Assembly: GCA_046331625.1 (NCBI GenBank)
Contig: JAXLQL010000031.1
Location: 26,000-89,999 of the forward strand
Length of the DNA: 64,000 nt
Direction of reading: 5' to 3'
From: JAXLQL01 sp046331625
GTDB taxonomy: Bacteria; Acidobacteriota; Terriglobia; Bryobacterales; Bryobacteraceae
Below are positions 17,819-26,340 of the stretch, one piece after another. The notes below the pieces were generated by a model that was not told the origin of the DNA, did no database searches, and saw only the letters and a program-made list of their open reading frames with translations. Both the position numbers and the translations under genes were made by a program. How positions within the stretch are numbered: the first letter of the stretch is position 1; every line of letters begins with the position of its first letter.

Positions 17819-18289
17819 ATGGCATTTTGTGCGCAGTGTGGAGCCCAAATGGACGGGCGCTTTTGCCCGGCGTGTGGAGCACCCCAAGGGGGCGCGGCGC
17901 CGCAGCCCGGCATGGGGGCTCCCGCTGCTCCGCAGGTGAATGCCGGAGGCCTCACCGAGAACCTGGCTGGCGCTCTCTGCTATCTGCTCGGGTTCATCAC
18001 GGGGATCCTCTTCCTTGTGCTGGCTCCCTACAACCAGAACCCGCGGGTTCGCTTTCACGCCTTCCAGTCCATCTTCGCCAATGTCGCCTGGATCGCCTTC
18101 TGGGTGGTGGTGAACATCATCGGCGTCTTTGCGCATATCTTCGCTCTCCTGCTGATTCCCGTTTACCTGCTCGCCGGCCTGGGGGCGTTCTGCTTGTGGC
18201 TCTATCTGATGTATCGGGCCTACAACAACAACCCGCTGGTGCTCCCCGTGGTCGGTCCCCTGGCGCAGCAGCAGGCAGGCCAGCAGTAG
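17819..18289 (+). CDS. Zinc-ribbon DUF4870/Tic20-like membrane protein
   Basis: 156 residues: an N-terminal zinc ribbon (CAQCGAQMDG, CPACGA), a short linker, then three hydrophobic segments of the DUF4870 type (NLAGALCYLLGFITG, followed by NPRVRFHAFQS). A strong AAGGAGG lies upstream of the ATG. Proteins of this architecture are common and uncharacterised. The ribbon closely resembles that of the preceding gene, which suggests related roles. Confidence 0.85.
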   Translation: MAFCAQCGAQMDGRFCPACGAPQGGAAPQPGMGAPAAPQVNAGGLTENLAGALCYLLGFITGILFLVLAPYNQNPRVRFHAFQSIFANVAWIAFWVVVNIIGVFAHIFALLLIPVYLLAGLGAFCLWLYLMYRAYNNNPLVLPVVGPLAQQQAGQQ

Positions 18290-18315
18290 CCCGCCGCGCT
18301 TGGCCCGCGCGATCT

Positions 18316-18358
18316 ACGAAGATCTTCGTTGACATGTACGAAGGATTTCGTATATGAT
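18316..18358 (+). promoter_or_regulatory. blaI promoter with two operator palindromes
   Basis: A near-consensus promoter, TTGACA (18329-18334), 18-nt spacer, TATGAT (18353-18358), is overlapped by two 14-bp palindromes: ACGAAGATCTTCGT (18316-18329, perfect) and ACGAAGGATTTCGT (18338-18351). Their centres are 22 bp apart, about two helical turns. BlaI/MecI repressors bind such paired dyads as dimers, so autoregulation is likely. The blaI ATG is only 6 nt after the -10 box, so transcription should start at about the initiation codon. Confidence 0.85.
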
Positions 18359-18364
18359 CGCCAC

Positions 18365-18748
18365 ATGGAGATCCCTCGGCCCACGCCCGCTGAACTCGAC
18401 ATCTTGCAAGTGCTCTGGGAGATTGGCCCGTCAACCGTTCGCCAAGTGCATCAGGCGCTGGCTGACCGTCGCGACACCGGCTATACCACCGTCCTCAAAC
18501 TGATGCAGATCATGGCCGATAAAGGCCTGGTGCACCGCGATGAGTCGCAGCGCGCGCATCTTTACCGGGCCGCCATCGCCAAGGAAAAGACGCGCACTCA
18601 ACTCGTGGCCGACCTGCTCGATCGAGCTTTCTCCGGCTCAGCCGCGCTGTTGGTGCAACAAGCTCTCGAAGCCCGCAAGGCCTCTCCTGAAGAACTCGCC
18701 GAAATCCGACGCATCCTGCGCGAACACGAGAAAGGAGCCCGCAAGTGA
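18365..18748 (+). CDS. blaI: BlaI/MecI/CopY-family transcriptional repressor
   Basis: A 127-residue winged-helix repressor of the penicillinase-repressor family. PTPAELDILQVLWEIGP, RDTGYTTVLKLMQIMADKG and a C-terminal dimerisation helix with the usual LVQQAL and spaced acidic residues are visible. It should bind the two palindromes in its own promoter and be relieved through the adjacent M56 protease. No Shine-Dalgarno precedes the ATG, consistent with a leaderless message. The stop overlaps the blaR1 start as GTGA. Confidence 0.92.
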   Translation: MEIPRPTPAELDILQVLWEIGPSTVRQVHQALADRRDTGYTTVLKLMQIMADKGLVHRDESQRAHLYRAAIAKEKTRTQLVADLLDRAFSGSAALLVQQALEARKASPEELAEIRRILREHEKGARK

Positions 18749-20472
18749 TTTTCGATGCCCGTCTTGGCTGGACGTTGATCCACTTTCTTTGGCAAGGCAC
18801 GCTCGTTGCCGGATTGCTCTGGGCGCTGCTCCCAGCTTTCAGCTCTGCTCGTGTGCGCTACGCACTTGCGCTCGTGTTTCTGACCGTCGCCGCGCTCGCC
18901 CCTGTGGTGACGCATCTAACCTCCAACGCGCCGCCGAGCCGGATCGTCATCCCGGTAGGCGAACTCCCCTCCTTCAGTAAGGGCGTTGCGGCGGTAGCGC
19001 CGGTTACTCCGCACCGGGAATGGATCGCTTGGATTCCGCTGGCCTGGATCACCGGTGTCACGCTGTGCAGCCTCCGTCTGTTGGTGGCTTGGTGGGCGGC
19101 ACGCCGCCTTGCCCGGTCAGGCGCGTTTCTCGAGAATCGTTGGGCGGACCTCGCTGCGCGCGTCGGAGTCTCTCATCCCATACACTATGCCGAATCCGTC
19201 CGTGCCGTTGTGCCCTCGGTAATCGGAGTCTTCCGCCCGGTGATCCTGCTGCCCGCAGCCGTGCTCGCCAAGCTCCCCGTGCATCAACTGGAAGCTGTGA
19301 TCGCGCACGAGCTCGCGCATGTCCGGCGCTACGACTACCTCGTCAACTGGATCCAGGCGCTGATCGAAACCGTGCTCTTCTATCATCCGGCCGTGTGGTG
19401 GATTTCGTCCGTCGTTCGCCGCGAGCGCGAAGTCTGCTGTGACGAAATCGCGGTGCAGGCCACGGGCAATGATGGAACGGTGCTCGCGAGCGCTCTCGTG
19501 GAGCTCGAAATGCTTCGCTCCGCCGCGCCCGCGATGGCCGTTACCGGCGGCGATCTCGAAGCGCGGGTGCGCCGCATGCTCGGCCAACAGCCTCCTGCTT
19601 CGCCGGCGCCGCTATGGGCGCTCGGCGCGCTCGCGCTTCTCGCGGTTCTAGTGCTGCTTCCGGATCGTGCTGTCTCCCAGCCTCGACCGCAGCCGGTGGC
19701 TGCGGCGCAGGCGCCGAAGCCCGATCCGCGCGAGGCCGAAGTCCACGCTCTGCGGCAGGAGTTGGCGCGCACCCGCGCCGAGCTCGAACGAGTGAAGAGT
19801 GAGCTGGCACGCGACCGTGGAGCCGCGCTCGCACAGGCATCCAAAGACGTGGAGGCCGCCAACGTCCGGCAAGCGGAGCAGGCTCTCATGGCCGCGCAGG
19901 ACCAAATGCAGGAGGCTACGCGTCAACAGAAGGAAGGGGCTCGCCGCCGTGTCTTGTTCGACAAGAAGAAGCTGGTGGAAGAGGCGCGCGCCAGAATCGT
20001 GGAAGCGCAGGCCGACGCGATTCGCGCCGGCATTCTGGCGGGATTCTCGTCACCGAATCCGCAGACTTCCGGCCCAACGGGACCCTATCGCAAATGGCTC
20101 GACGAAGACGTGGTCTACATCGTCACGCCGGCGGAACGCGCGGACTACGAGCGCCTGTCCACGCGGGTGGAATGCGAAGCGTTCATCGAGAAGTTCTGGA
20201 AGAAGCGCGACCCCACGCCAGCCACAGAAGCCAACGAGGCGAAGGAAGAACATTATCGGCGCATTGCGTTTTCGAACGACCGCTTCGGTCGAACGGGAGC
20301 CGCCGGGTGGCGCACGCACCGCGGCAGGATGTACATCGTCAACGGGCCGCCCGATGAGATCCAATCGACGCCTGGCAAGGAAGAGGTCTGGATGTACCGC
20401 CAGCAGGGCGGTGGCGTCATTCGATATCGCTTCGACCTTACGACGAACGCGGAGCCCGTCGAGGTCCGATGA
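18745..20472 (+). CDS. BlaR1-type M56 metalloprotease fused to a GWxTD domain
   Basis: 575 residues. The first ~260 form a BlaR1/MecR1-like membrane protease with several transmembrane helices and the zinc motif HELAHVRRYD (His188-His192), followed by a CCDE motif. After another hydrophobic helix near residues 290-310 comes a charged coiled coil (about 330-430). The C-terminal ~150 residues resemble a GWxTD domain: YRKWLDEDVVYI, FWKKRDPTP and GWRTHRGRMYIVNGPPDE. The penicillin-binding sensor domain of true BlaR1 is absent, so the inducing signal is unlikely to be read by that route. GTG start with AAAGGAG 7 nt upstream, overlapping blaI. Confidence 0.88.
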   Translation: MIFDARLGWTLIHFLWQGTLVAGLLWALLPAFSSARVRYALALVFLTVAALAPVVTHLTSNAPPSRIVIPVGELPSFSKGVAAVAPVTPHREWIAWIPLAWITGVTLCSLRLLVAWWAARRLARSGAFLENRWADLAARVGVSHPIHYAESVRAVVPSVIGVFRPVILLPAAVLAKLPVHQLEAVIAHELAHVRRYDYLVNWIQALIETVLFYHPAVWWISSVVRREREVCCDEIAVQATGNDGTVLASALVELEMLRSAAPAMAVTGGDLEARVRRMLGQQPPASPAPLWALGALALLAVLVLLPDRAVSQPRPQPVAAAQAPKPDPREAEVHALRQELARTRAELERVKSELARDRGAALAQASKDVEAANVRQAEQALMAAQDQMQEATRQQKEGARRRVLFDKKKLVEEARARIVEAQADAIRAGILAGFSSPNPQTSGPTGPYRKWLDEDVVYIVTPAERADYERLSTRVECEAFIEKFWKKRDPTPATEANEAKEEHYRRIAFSNDRFGRTGAAGWRTHRGRMYIVNGPPDEIQSTPGKEEVWMYRQQGGGVIRYRFDLTTNAEPVEVR

Positions 20473-20543
20473 GGACGGTGGAATCGGACTGAAGGCTGCA
20501 GCCTTGTGCTGGAGACTCGCCGGGGGAGCTTGGGCACGGGGCT

Positions 20544-20728
20544 CCGGCAGCGGGACTGAAGTCCCGCGCAGGCTGAAGCCTGCCCCACACGGCAGGGGTG
20601 GTGCTGGGATCGGAGGCGGCGTGTTTTCACGGGACTTCGACGCGGGTGCCGGCAGCGGGACTGAAGTCCCGCGCAGGCTGAAGCCCGCCCTACACGGCAG
20701 GGCAAGTGCTGGGGCCGGAGGCGGCGTG
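20544..20728 (-). repeat. Two copies of the two-hairpin repeat (locus 3)
   Basis: Copies at about 20544-20622 and 20648-20728 fill the space between the convergent blaR1-like gene and the TMTC-like gene. They lie in the opposite orientation to loci 1 and 2: GCGGGACTGAAGTCCCGC, then GCAGGCTGAAGCC(T/C)GC, then CACGGCAGGG. Here the homology runs on for about 25 bp into a GTGCTGGG...CGGAGGCGGCGTG tail, showing the repeat unit is longer than the two stems. Confidence 0.9.
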
Positions 20729-22213
20729 TCAGATCACGCCGGCTTGTCGCGCCAGTTCTTCGCACTGGTGGAGGCTTTGCTCCAAGCTTTCGGTAGGCTC
20801 GATCTCATAGGCACGCCAGAGCAATCGCTTCGCATCCAGGTAGTCGCGGTCCATCATCGCTACCAACCCGAGCCCGTGAAATGCCTGCGCCAGCGAAGGA
20901 TTCAGCCGCAGCGCGGCATTCAGGTAAAGCCGAGCCTCGTCGATCCTCGGCCGGCTCGACGGGTCCGGGCTTGCCGGCGAGATGCCCTCGAGCAGCACCA
21001 TTCCAAGTGTTGCGTTGGCTCGAGGCGAGCGAGGGTGGTCCTCGACCGTCGAGCGCCACAACGCTTCCTCGTTGCGCCAGCGGTACGCAACCCGGATCGA
21101 CAGTCCCATGTAGATCGCCAAAACGGCTGCGGTTGCGCCGATGCCGAGCCATCGCGGCCCGCGCGCATAGAGCGCCGCAAGGGCCATCCCGACCAGAACC
21201 ACCGGGCCGACGATCGCAAGATACAGCGTACGCTCGGCCACCACCACCCCGATCGGAACCAACTGCGCAACCGGAAGCACGGCGATCGCAAACCAGCCCA
21301 TTGCCAGCAGCGACGCGGTACGGCCGAACAAGCGTGCGTACACCACGCATGCCATCAACGCGATCACGAGCGTCTCCGCTTCAGAAACCGGCATCCCGAT
21401 CAAGCTCTCGCGCAAGTGCCCGTAGTACACGGCCTGTCCCCAGGGCAGAATCGAGAGCCTTATGCAATGGGCGATGGCAACCACGATCAGCTTGATCCGG
21501 CCCGGCAACCGATAGCCGTACGCTACCGTGGACTCGGGCGGCACGAACAACGAGTCGAGCGCGAGCCACCGCAGCATCAAGTAGGTTGCCGCCGGGATCA
21601 ATAACAGCCAGTCACGGCGCTGGAACCAATCGGCGACCGCAGCGCTCCGCCGGTCTGGAAGCAACCCTCGCACCAGCACCATGAGCGCCGGCACGACGAT
21701 GGCCGACTCCTTGCAGCACATCGCGAGAAACAGGAGCAGCAACGTCCCGAGCATGCCTCGTGCGGCGAGGAATCGATGCACGGCGAGAAGCCCGAAAGTG
21801 GCCGCCAAGAGGTCGGCTTGGCCATACGCGGTGATCACCGATTCGGCATGGACGGGATGCGCCGCAAAGAGCAACGCCACAGTGAACGCGGCGGGTTCGC
21901 TCACCAACCTCCGCAGGATGAGCCACACCAGCACGGAGCACATGGCGTGGAGGGCGAGGCTGACCAAGTGATAAGGAATCGGGTTCAACCCGAACGCCAC
22001 CCTCTCGGTGCCCACGGCCACTAGAGCCACTGGACGGTAGAGGCCGTCTCCATGGCGTTCACCCCAGTAGCTTTGCGTGAACACCCGCGGTAGTTCCGTC
22101 ACCGGCGCGTCAAGGCGCTCCATCAGGAGCATGCGGTCATCGCTGATGAAGCCGTTTGGGATGGCCGAGCAGAAAACGAGTATCGCCAACAGTGCGATCC
22201 CAAGCACCGCCAA
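20729..22213 (-). CDS. TMTC-like multi-pass membrane protein with TPR repeats
   Basis: 494 residues. About ten hydrophobic helices are preceded by a short loop with FISDDR, whose paired acidic residues are typical of GT-C glycosyltransferases, followed by YRPVALV and HPVHAESV, as in TMTC/PMT-like proteins. The C-terminal ~100 residues form TPR-type helices (LNAALRLNPSLAQAFHGLG). The predicted role is transfer of a sugar from a lipid carrier to an extracytoplasmic acceptor, but the substrate is unknown. The start is a TTG with only a distant GGAGG, so the N-terminus is uncertain by a few residues. Confidence 0.75.
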   Translation of the reverse strand: MAVLGIALLAILVFCSAIPNGFISDDRMLLMERLDAPVTELPRVFTQSYWGERHGDGLYRPVALVAVGTERVAFGLNPIPYHLVSLALHAMCSVLVWLILRRLVSEPAAFTVALLFAAHPVHAESVITAYGQADLLAATFGLLAVHRFLAARGMLGTLLLLFLAMCCKESAIVVPALMVLVRGLLPDRRSAAVADWFQRRDWLLLIPAATYLMLRWLALDSLFVPPESTVAYGYRLPGRIKLIVVAIAHCIRLSILPWGQAVYYGHLRESLIGMPVSEAETLVIALMACVVYARLFGRTASLLAMGWFAIAVLPVAQLVPIGVVVAERTLYLAIVGPVVLVGMALAALYARGPRWLGIGATAAVLAIYMGLSIRVAYRWRNEEALWRSTVEDHPRSPRANATLGMVLLEGISPASPDPSSRPRIDEARLYLNAALRLNPSLAQAFHGLGLVAMMDRDYLDAKRLLWRAYEIEPTESLEQSLHQCEELARQAGVI

Positions 22214-22333
22214 CTTCGGATGCGTAACCTTTCCTCCGGTACCCCGATGCTACCACGCCGGAATCCGCCGCGGAGCTGCGTTTCGCCGGTGCGTCGCGCA
22301 CCGGGACGCGGCGCTATCATGCTCACATAAGCT

Positions 22334-23371
22334 ATGTTGCGGAGAACCTTCCTCGCTCAATCCTCGCTTGCCGCGTTGCTAGCCAAGACGGATTCCCGAT
22401 TCGCCAAGGCGATCGAGATCTCGAAGAACGCGCCCGATATCGCCTACCTTGCCGGTGCTGCGCGCTATCGCGGCAACACCACGGAATGGTCGGCTGGAAA
22501 GGCGCGGCCCGACACGGTCTTTCTGCTGGCTTCGATCACCAAGCCGATGACGGCGATTGCGGTGATGAAGCTGGTGGACGCGGGGCAAGTGAAGCTCGCC
22601 GACAAGGTGCAGAAGTTCATTCCGGAGTTCAAGGGCGGTGACCGTGACCTGATCACCGTGAAGCACCTGCTGACGCACACCTCGGGCCTGCCCGACATGC
22701 TTCCCGAGAACGAAGAGCTGCGGAAGAAGCACGCGCCGCTGAGCGAGTTCGTGGCCGGGACCTGCCGCGTTCCGCTGCTGTTCAAGCCCGGGACGCAGGT
22801 GAAGTATCAGAGCATGGGCATCCTGCTCGCGGCGGAGATCGTGGAGCGTGTCTCGAAGACGCCGCTACGGGCGTTCCTGAAGAAGAACCTCTTCGATCCG
22901 CTCGGCATGAAGCAGACCTCGCTCGGGCTGGGCGGCCGGCGCATTCCCGATACCGCGATCGGCCAAGTGACCGGCAATGACGACTGGAACTGGAACAGCC
23001 CCTACTGGCGCGACTTCGGAGCTCCGTGGGGCGGCGCGCATTCCACCACCGCGGATCTGCTGGTGCTGCTCGGCTACTTTCTGGAGCCCGATGCGAGGGT
23101 GCTGAAACCCGAGACGGCGCGGCTGATGGTGACCGACCAGAATGCCGGACTCAATGAACCGTGGGGCCTGGGCTTCATGGTCAATGGAAACAAATTCGCC
23201 AAGAAATGTTCTCGCAATACTTTCGGCCATTGGGGCTCCACGGGAACGGTGGCGTGGGCGGATCCGGTGACGAAGGCGAGCTTCGTGCTGCTCACCACCA
23301 AGCCGGCGCAGGACTCGCGCGGGACGGTGTTGGGTCCGGTATCGGATGCCGTGGCAGAGGCGGTGGCATGA
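22334..23371 (+). CDS. Beta-lactamase-family serine hydrolase (class C/esterase type)
   Basis: 345 residues with the SITK (SxxK) nucleophile motif, a YQS sequence at the YxN position and HWGSTG at the KTG position. This suits esterases or peptidases of the beta-lactamase fold rather than true antibiotic-destroying enzymes. The N-terminus MLRRTFLAQSSLAALLA looks like an export signal with a twin-arginine-like start. The stop overlaps the next gene as ATGA, so it is probably co-expressed with the S9 peptidase. Confidence 0.88.
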   Translation: MLRRTFLAQSSLAALLAKTDSRFAKAIEISKNAPDIAYLAGAARYRGNTTEWSAGKARPDTVFLLASITKPMTAIAVMKLVDAGQVKLADKVQKFIPEFKGGDRDLITVKHLLTHTSGLPDMLPENEELRKKHAPLSEFVAGTCRVPLLFKPGTQVKYQSMGILLAAEIVERVSKTPLRAFLKKNLFDPLGMKQTSLGLGGRRIPDTAIGQVTGNDDWNWNSPYWRDFGAPWGGAHSTTADLLVLLGYFLEPDARVLKPETARLMVTDQNAGLNEPWGLGFMVNGNKFAKKCSRNTFGHWGSTGTVAWADPVTKASFVLLTTKPAQDSRGTVLGPVSDAVAEAVA

Positions 23372-25425
23372 GATTCGCCGGAATGCTTGCCGTGGCGCTG
23401 GCGGCTGCGGCGCAAACCAAGTCGCCGACGCTCGAACAACTGATGAGCGGGCCGTTCCCTTCGTCGCTGACCGCCGCGCCCGCCGGAGGGCATGTCGCGT
23501 GGGTGCAGAACGCGGCAGGCGTCCGGAACATCTGGGTGGCGTCGCCGCCCGATTACAGCGCCAAGGCGATCACCCCTTATAAGAGTGACGATGGGCAGGA
23601 GATCGCGAGCCTCGTCTTCAGCCCGGGCGGAGACGCGATCGTGTACGTGCGGGGGGGGGACGCCAACCGGGCTGGCGAGATTCCGAATCCGATGAGCGAT
23701 CCGGCGGGCGCCGAGCAGGCCGTGTGGGTGGTCCCGACTGGGGGGGGCGAACCGAAGCGGATCGGAGAAGGCGCGGCCCCCGTGGTTTCGGCGAAGGGCC
23801 GGGTCGCGTTCCTGCAGAAGGGCCAAGTGTGGAGTGCGCCGCTCGATGGGAGCGCGAAGCCCGAGCACCTGATCAAAGCGCGCGGAGTTGCGCGCGAGCT
23901 GCGCTGGTCGCCCGACGGGTCGCAACTTGCGTTCGTGAGCAATCGCGGCGATCACGCCTACATTGGCGTCTACTCGGAAGCGGCCAAGGCGGTTCGTTTT
24001 CTCGATCCGAGTGTGGATAGCGACTCCGACCCGGCATGGTCGCCGGATGGCAAGCAGATCGCGTTCCTGCGCATGGCGGCATCGAAGGAGTTCGTGATGT
24101 TCGGGGCGCGGCGGACGGCGGAGCCGTGGTCGATTCGCGTGGCGGACGTTGCGACGGGCAAGTCGCAGGCGGTGTTCACGGCCGATCCGGGACGCGGCAG
24201 TACGTTCTATCCGATGGAAGCCGCGAACCAGATTCTGTGGGCTTCGACGGGTCACCTGGTGTTTCCGTGGGAGCGCGATGGCTGGCTGCATCTTTACTCG
24301 ATTCCGGTGCAGGGCGGCACGAGCGCCCGGCTGCTGACGTTCGGCGATTTCGAAGTGGAACATGTGGCGCTGACTCCCGACGGCAAGGAAGTGCTGTATT
24401 CGGCCAACAGCGATGATCCGGAGCGCAGGCATGTGTATCGCGTGGCGGCGGGCGGCGGTCCGGTGAATCCGATCACGAGCGGGAAGGGGATCGAATGGTC
24501 GCCGGTGATGACAAGCGATGGGAAGGCCGTGGCGTTGCTGCGATCGGATGCGCGCGTGCCTGCCCGAGCGGCGATACTGGCTGCGTTCTCGGCTCCGCGC
24601 GATTTGGCTCCGTTCGAGTTTCCCGGAGACGCGCTGGTGGAGCCGCAACCGGTGGCGCTCACTGGCGCCGACGGGTTCAAGATGCGCGGCCAGTTGTTCC
24701 TGCCGGCGGGCGCGCCGCAGGAGAAGAAGCCGGCGATGATCTTCTTTCATGGCGGCTCGCGACGGCAGATGTTGCTCGGCTGGCATTACTTGCCTTACTA
24801 CCATCACACTTACGCGATGAACCAATATCTGGCCAGCCGCGGATACGTGGTGTTGTCTGTGAATTACCGGAGCGGTATCGGCTACGGCATGGAATTCCGC
24901 GAGGCACTGAATCATGGTGCCACGGGGGCGAGCGAATTCAACGACGTGATGGGGGCGGGGCTCTACCTGCAGAGCCGGGCGGATGTGGACGCCAAGCGCA
25001 TCGGCCTGTGGGGCGGTTCGTACGGTGGGTATCTCACCGCGCTCGGGCTGGCCCGCGCGTCGGATCTGTTCGCGGCTGGCGTTGATATTCACGGCGTGCA
25101 TGACTGGAACGTGGTGATCAAGGGCTTTCGGCCGAGCTACGATCCGCGGGAAAATCCCGACCGGGCGCGCGTGGCTTTCGAATCGTCGCCGATGGCGGGG
25201 GTGAAAGGATGGCGGTCGCCCGTGCTGTTGATCCATGGGGATGACGATCGCAATGTTCCGTTCAGCGAGAGCGTGACGATGGCGGAGGCGCTGCGGAAGC
25301 AAGGCGTGGAGTTCGAGCAACTGGTATTTCCGGACGAGATACACGGGTTTCTTCGGCATTCGCGATGGCTCGAAGTATTTCGCGCGTCGGCGGATTTCCT
25401 GGATCGGAAATTGAAGAAGAAGTAG
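23368..25425 (+). CDS. S9-family prolyl oligopeptidase (exported)
   Basis: 685 residues. A short signal peptide (MRFAGMLAVALAAAAQ) precedes a WD40/TolB-like beta-propeller of about 400 residues with repeated SPDG motifs and a C-terminal alpha/beta hydrolase. Catalytic elements are GGSYGG (Ser), HGDDDRNVP (Asp) and DEIHGF (His). It should cleave peptides outside the cytoplasm. ATG 23368 is chosen because it overlaps the previous stop as ATGA and begins the signal peptide; the open frame extends further back only inside the upstream gene. Confidence 0.92.
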   Translation: MRFAGMLAVALAAAAQTKSPTLEQLMSGPFPSSLTAAPAGGHVAWVQNAAGVRNIWVASPPDYSAKAITPYKSDDGQEIASLVFSPGGDAIVYVRGGDANRAGEIPNPMSDPAGAEQAVWVVPTGGGEPKRIGEGAAPVVSAKGRVAFLQKGQVWSAPLDGSAKPEHLIKARGVARELRWSPDGSQLAFVSNRGDHAYIGVYSEAAKAVRFLDPSVDSDSDPAWSPDGKQIAFLRMAASKEFVMFGARRTAEPWSIRVADVATGKSQAVFTADPGRGSTFYPMEAANQILWASTGHLVFPWERDGWLHLYSIPVQGGTSARLLTFGDFEVEHVALTPDGKEVLYSANSDDPERRHVYRVAAGGGPVNPITSGKGIEWSPVMTSDGKAVALLRSDARVPARAAILAAFSAPRDLAPFEFPGDALVEPQPVALTGADGFKMRGQLFLPAGAPQEKKPAMIFFHGGSRRQMLLGWHYLPYYHHTYAMNQYLASRGYVVLSVNYRSGIGYGMEFREALNHGATGASEFNDVMGAGLYLQSRADVDAKRIGLWGGSYGGYLTALGLARASDLFAAGVDIHGVHDWNVVIKGFRPSYDPRENPDRARVAFESSPMAGVKGWRSPVLLIHGDDDRNVPFSESVTMAEALRKQGVEFEQLVFPDEIHGFLRHSRWLEVFRASADFLDRKLKKK

Positions 25426-25436
25426 CTCGGGCGGCC

Positions 25437-26051
25437 TCAGGCGGCCTTGGGGAGGCCGGCGTCAGTGATGGGGATGCCGGCTTTGAGGGCGGAGAGCTTG
25501 GCCATGGTCCAGCGGGATTCGGCGTCGAGGCGGCGGCAGAAGGCATCGTTTGCGAGGTCGGGTAGCGGTTGGGTTTGTTTTCGCAGGGTGGCGATGTCGG
25601 CGACTGGGGGCTGTGTATCGGTGGTTTTCGTAGCCGCTTCGCGGAGGGCGCGTTCGGTTTGGAGCTTGCGGAGCTCAGTGAGGGCGCGGTAGTAGGCGCG
25701 CTCGAACTGGGCAGTGTAGCGGGAGTAGCGGTCGAGCTTGGCTTCGTTTTGTTCGAGCAGGGCTTCCGCCTCCAGGCGGCGTGTTTTTTCGGTTTTCCAG
25801 GCCGCCTGGACGAGGTTGGAGAAGACGAGTTCCTCGTTGATGCCTTGGGGGCGGAGTTCGTCGCGTTGGAGATCGAGGAAGATGTCGAACTCGTCGCGGT
25901 CTTCGGGTGCGACGGCGAAGGTGGCGGTGAAGAGGCCGTGGGTGATGGCGTTCCTCGACGAGGTGGCTTTGCCTTCGGGCGTGCGGGGTCCGGTGGATTT
26001 TTGGGCGTTGGCGCGATTGGCTTCGTTTTGCGCGGCGGTGGCGGTGGACAT
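25437..26051 (-). CDS. Conserved protein with STGPRTPEGKA motif, function unknown
   Basis: 204 residues. The N-terminal NRANAQKSTGPRTPEGKA followed by SSRNAITHG is a motif I recognise from a large family of uncharacterised proteins in Acidobacteriota and Planctomycetota, often with many copies per genome. The middle is a charged helical region (RLEAEALLEQNEAKLDRYS) that could form a coiled coil. No catalytic motif is visible. GAGGAGA lies before the ATG. The 5' leader contains a strong hairpin (26083-26112). Confidence 0.8.
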   Translation of the reverse strand: MSTATAAQNEANRANAQKSTGPRTPEGKATSSRNAITHGLFTATFAVAPEDRDEFDIFLDLQRDELRPQGINEELVFSNLVQAAWKTEKTRRLEAEALLEQNEAKLDRYSRYTAQFERAYYRALTELRKLQTERALREAATKTTDTQPPVADIATLRKQTQPLPDLANDAFCRRLDAESRWTMAKLSALKAGIPITDAGLPKAA

Positions 26052-26082
26052 GGTTGTCTCCTCTGGGTGCAGAAATGCGAAA

Positions 26083-26112
26083 GGCGGCTCGGACGCGAGG
26101 GTCCCAGCCGCC
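26083..26112 (-). terminator. Terminator-like hairpin in the leader of the 204-residue protein gene
   Basis: Arms GGCGGCT and AGCCGCC, extended by a C-C mismatch and GGAC/GTCC, form an 11-bp stem. On the - strand it is followed by TTTCGCATTT. The 3' flank resembles that of the terminator at 49054-49091 (TTTCGTATTT). It lies 32 nt upstream of the ATG, so it could end an upstream - transcript or act as an attenuator; the sequence does not decide which. Confidence 0.55.
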
Positions 26113-26224
26113 TTACGATTTCAGTGTCTCATGCGGTGTCAAGGGGTTTGGGGTGTTTTGGGGGAGGGGGTTATTGAAAAAGAAGGAGAAATTCTGTTGG
26201 ATCGGTTGTGACTGGCCTGCCTGT

Positions 26225-26316
26225 GCCGGTTCGGAATGGGTTGATTCTTGTCACCCCCACATCCGCGCCGTCGATCGATCGCTGCCGCTAGCCGCTTCAT
26301 CGCGGCCTTTACAGTA
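26225..26316 (-). pseudogene. Deletion scar of a DUF697 gene
   Basis: On the - strand, 26281-26316 matches the first codons of the DUF697 gene at 27890 (GCCGCTAGCCGCTTCAT on + in both). Bases 26225-26257 match its last codons (CGGAATGGGTTGAT on + in both, encoding INPFR). The ~900 bp between them is missing. This looks like a second copy of the gene that lost its middle. The scar sits directly upstream of the Uma2 gene, with the intact copy on the other side. Confidence 0.65.
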
Positions 26317-26340
26317 CGCCGGCGGAGGTAGACTGGTGGT

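Noticed and set aside
19799..21604. Long + frame spanning the end of the blaR1-like gene, the repeats and the TMTC-like gene
   Set aside because: It overlaps two well-supported genes in the wrong frame or strand and has low-complexity composition.
22334..23371. Reading the SITK hydrolase as the beta-lactamase target of the blaI system
   Set aside because: Its promoter region lacks the ACGAA/TTCGT dyads seen at blaI, and its YQS and HWGSTG motifs suit esterases or peptidases better.
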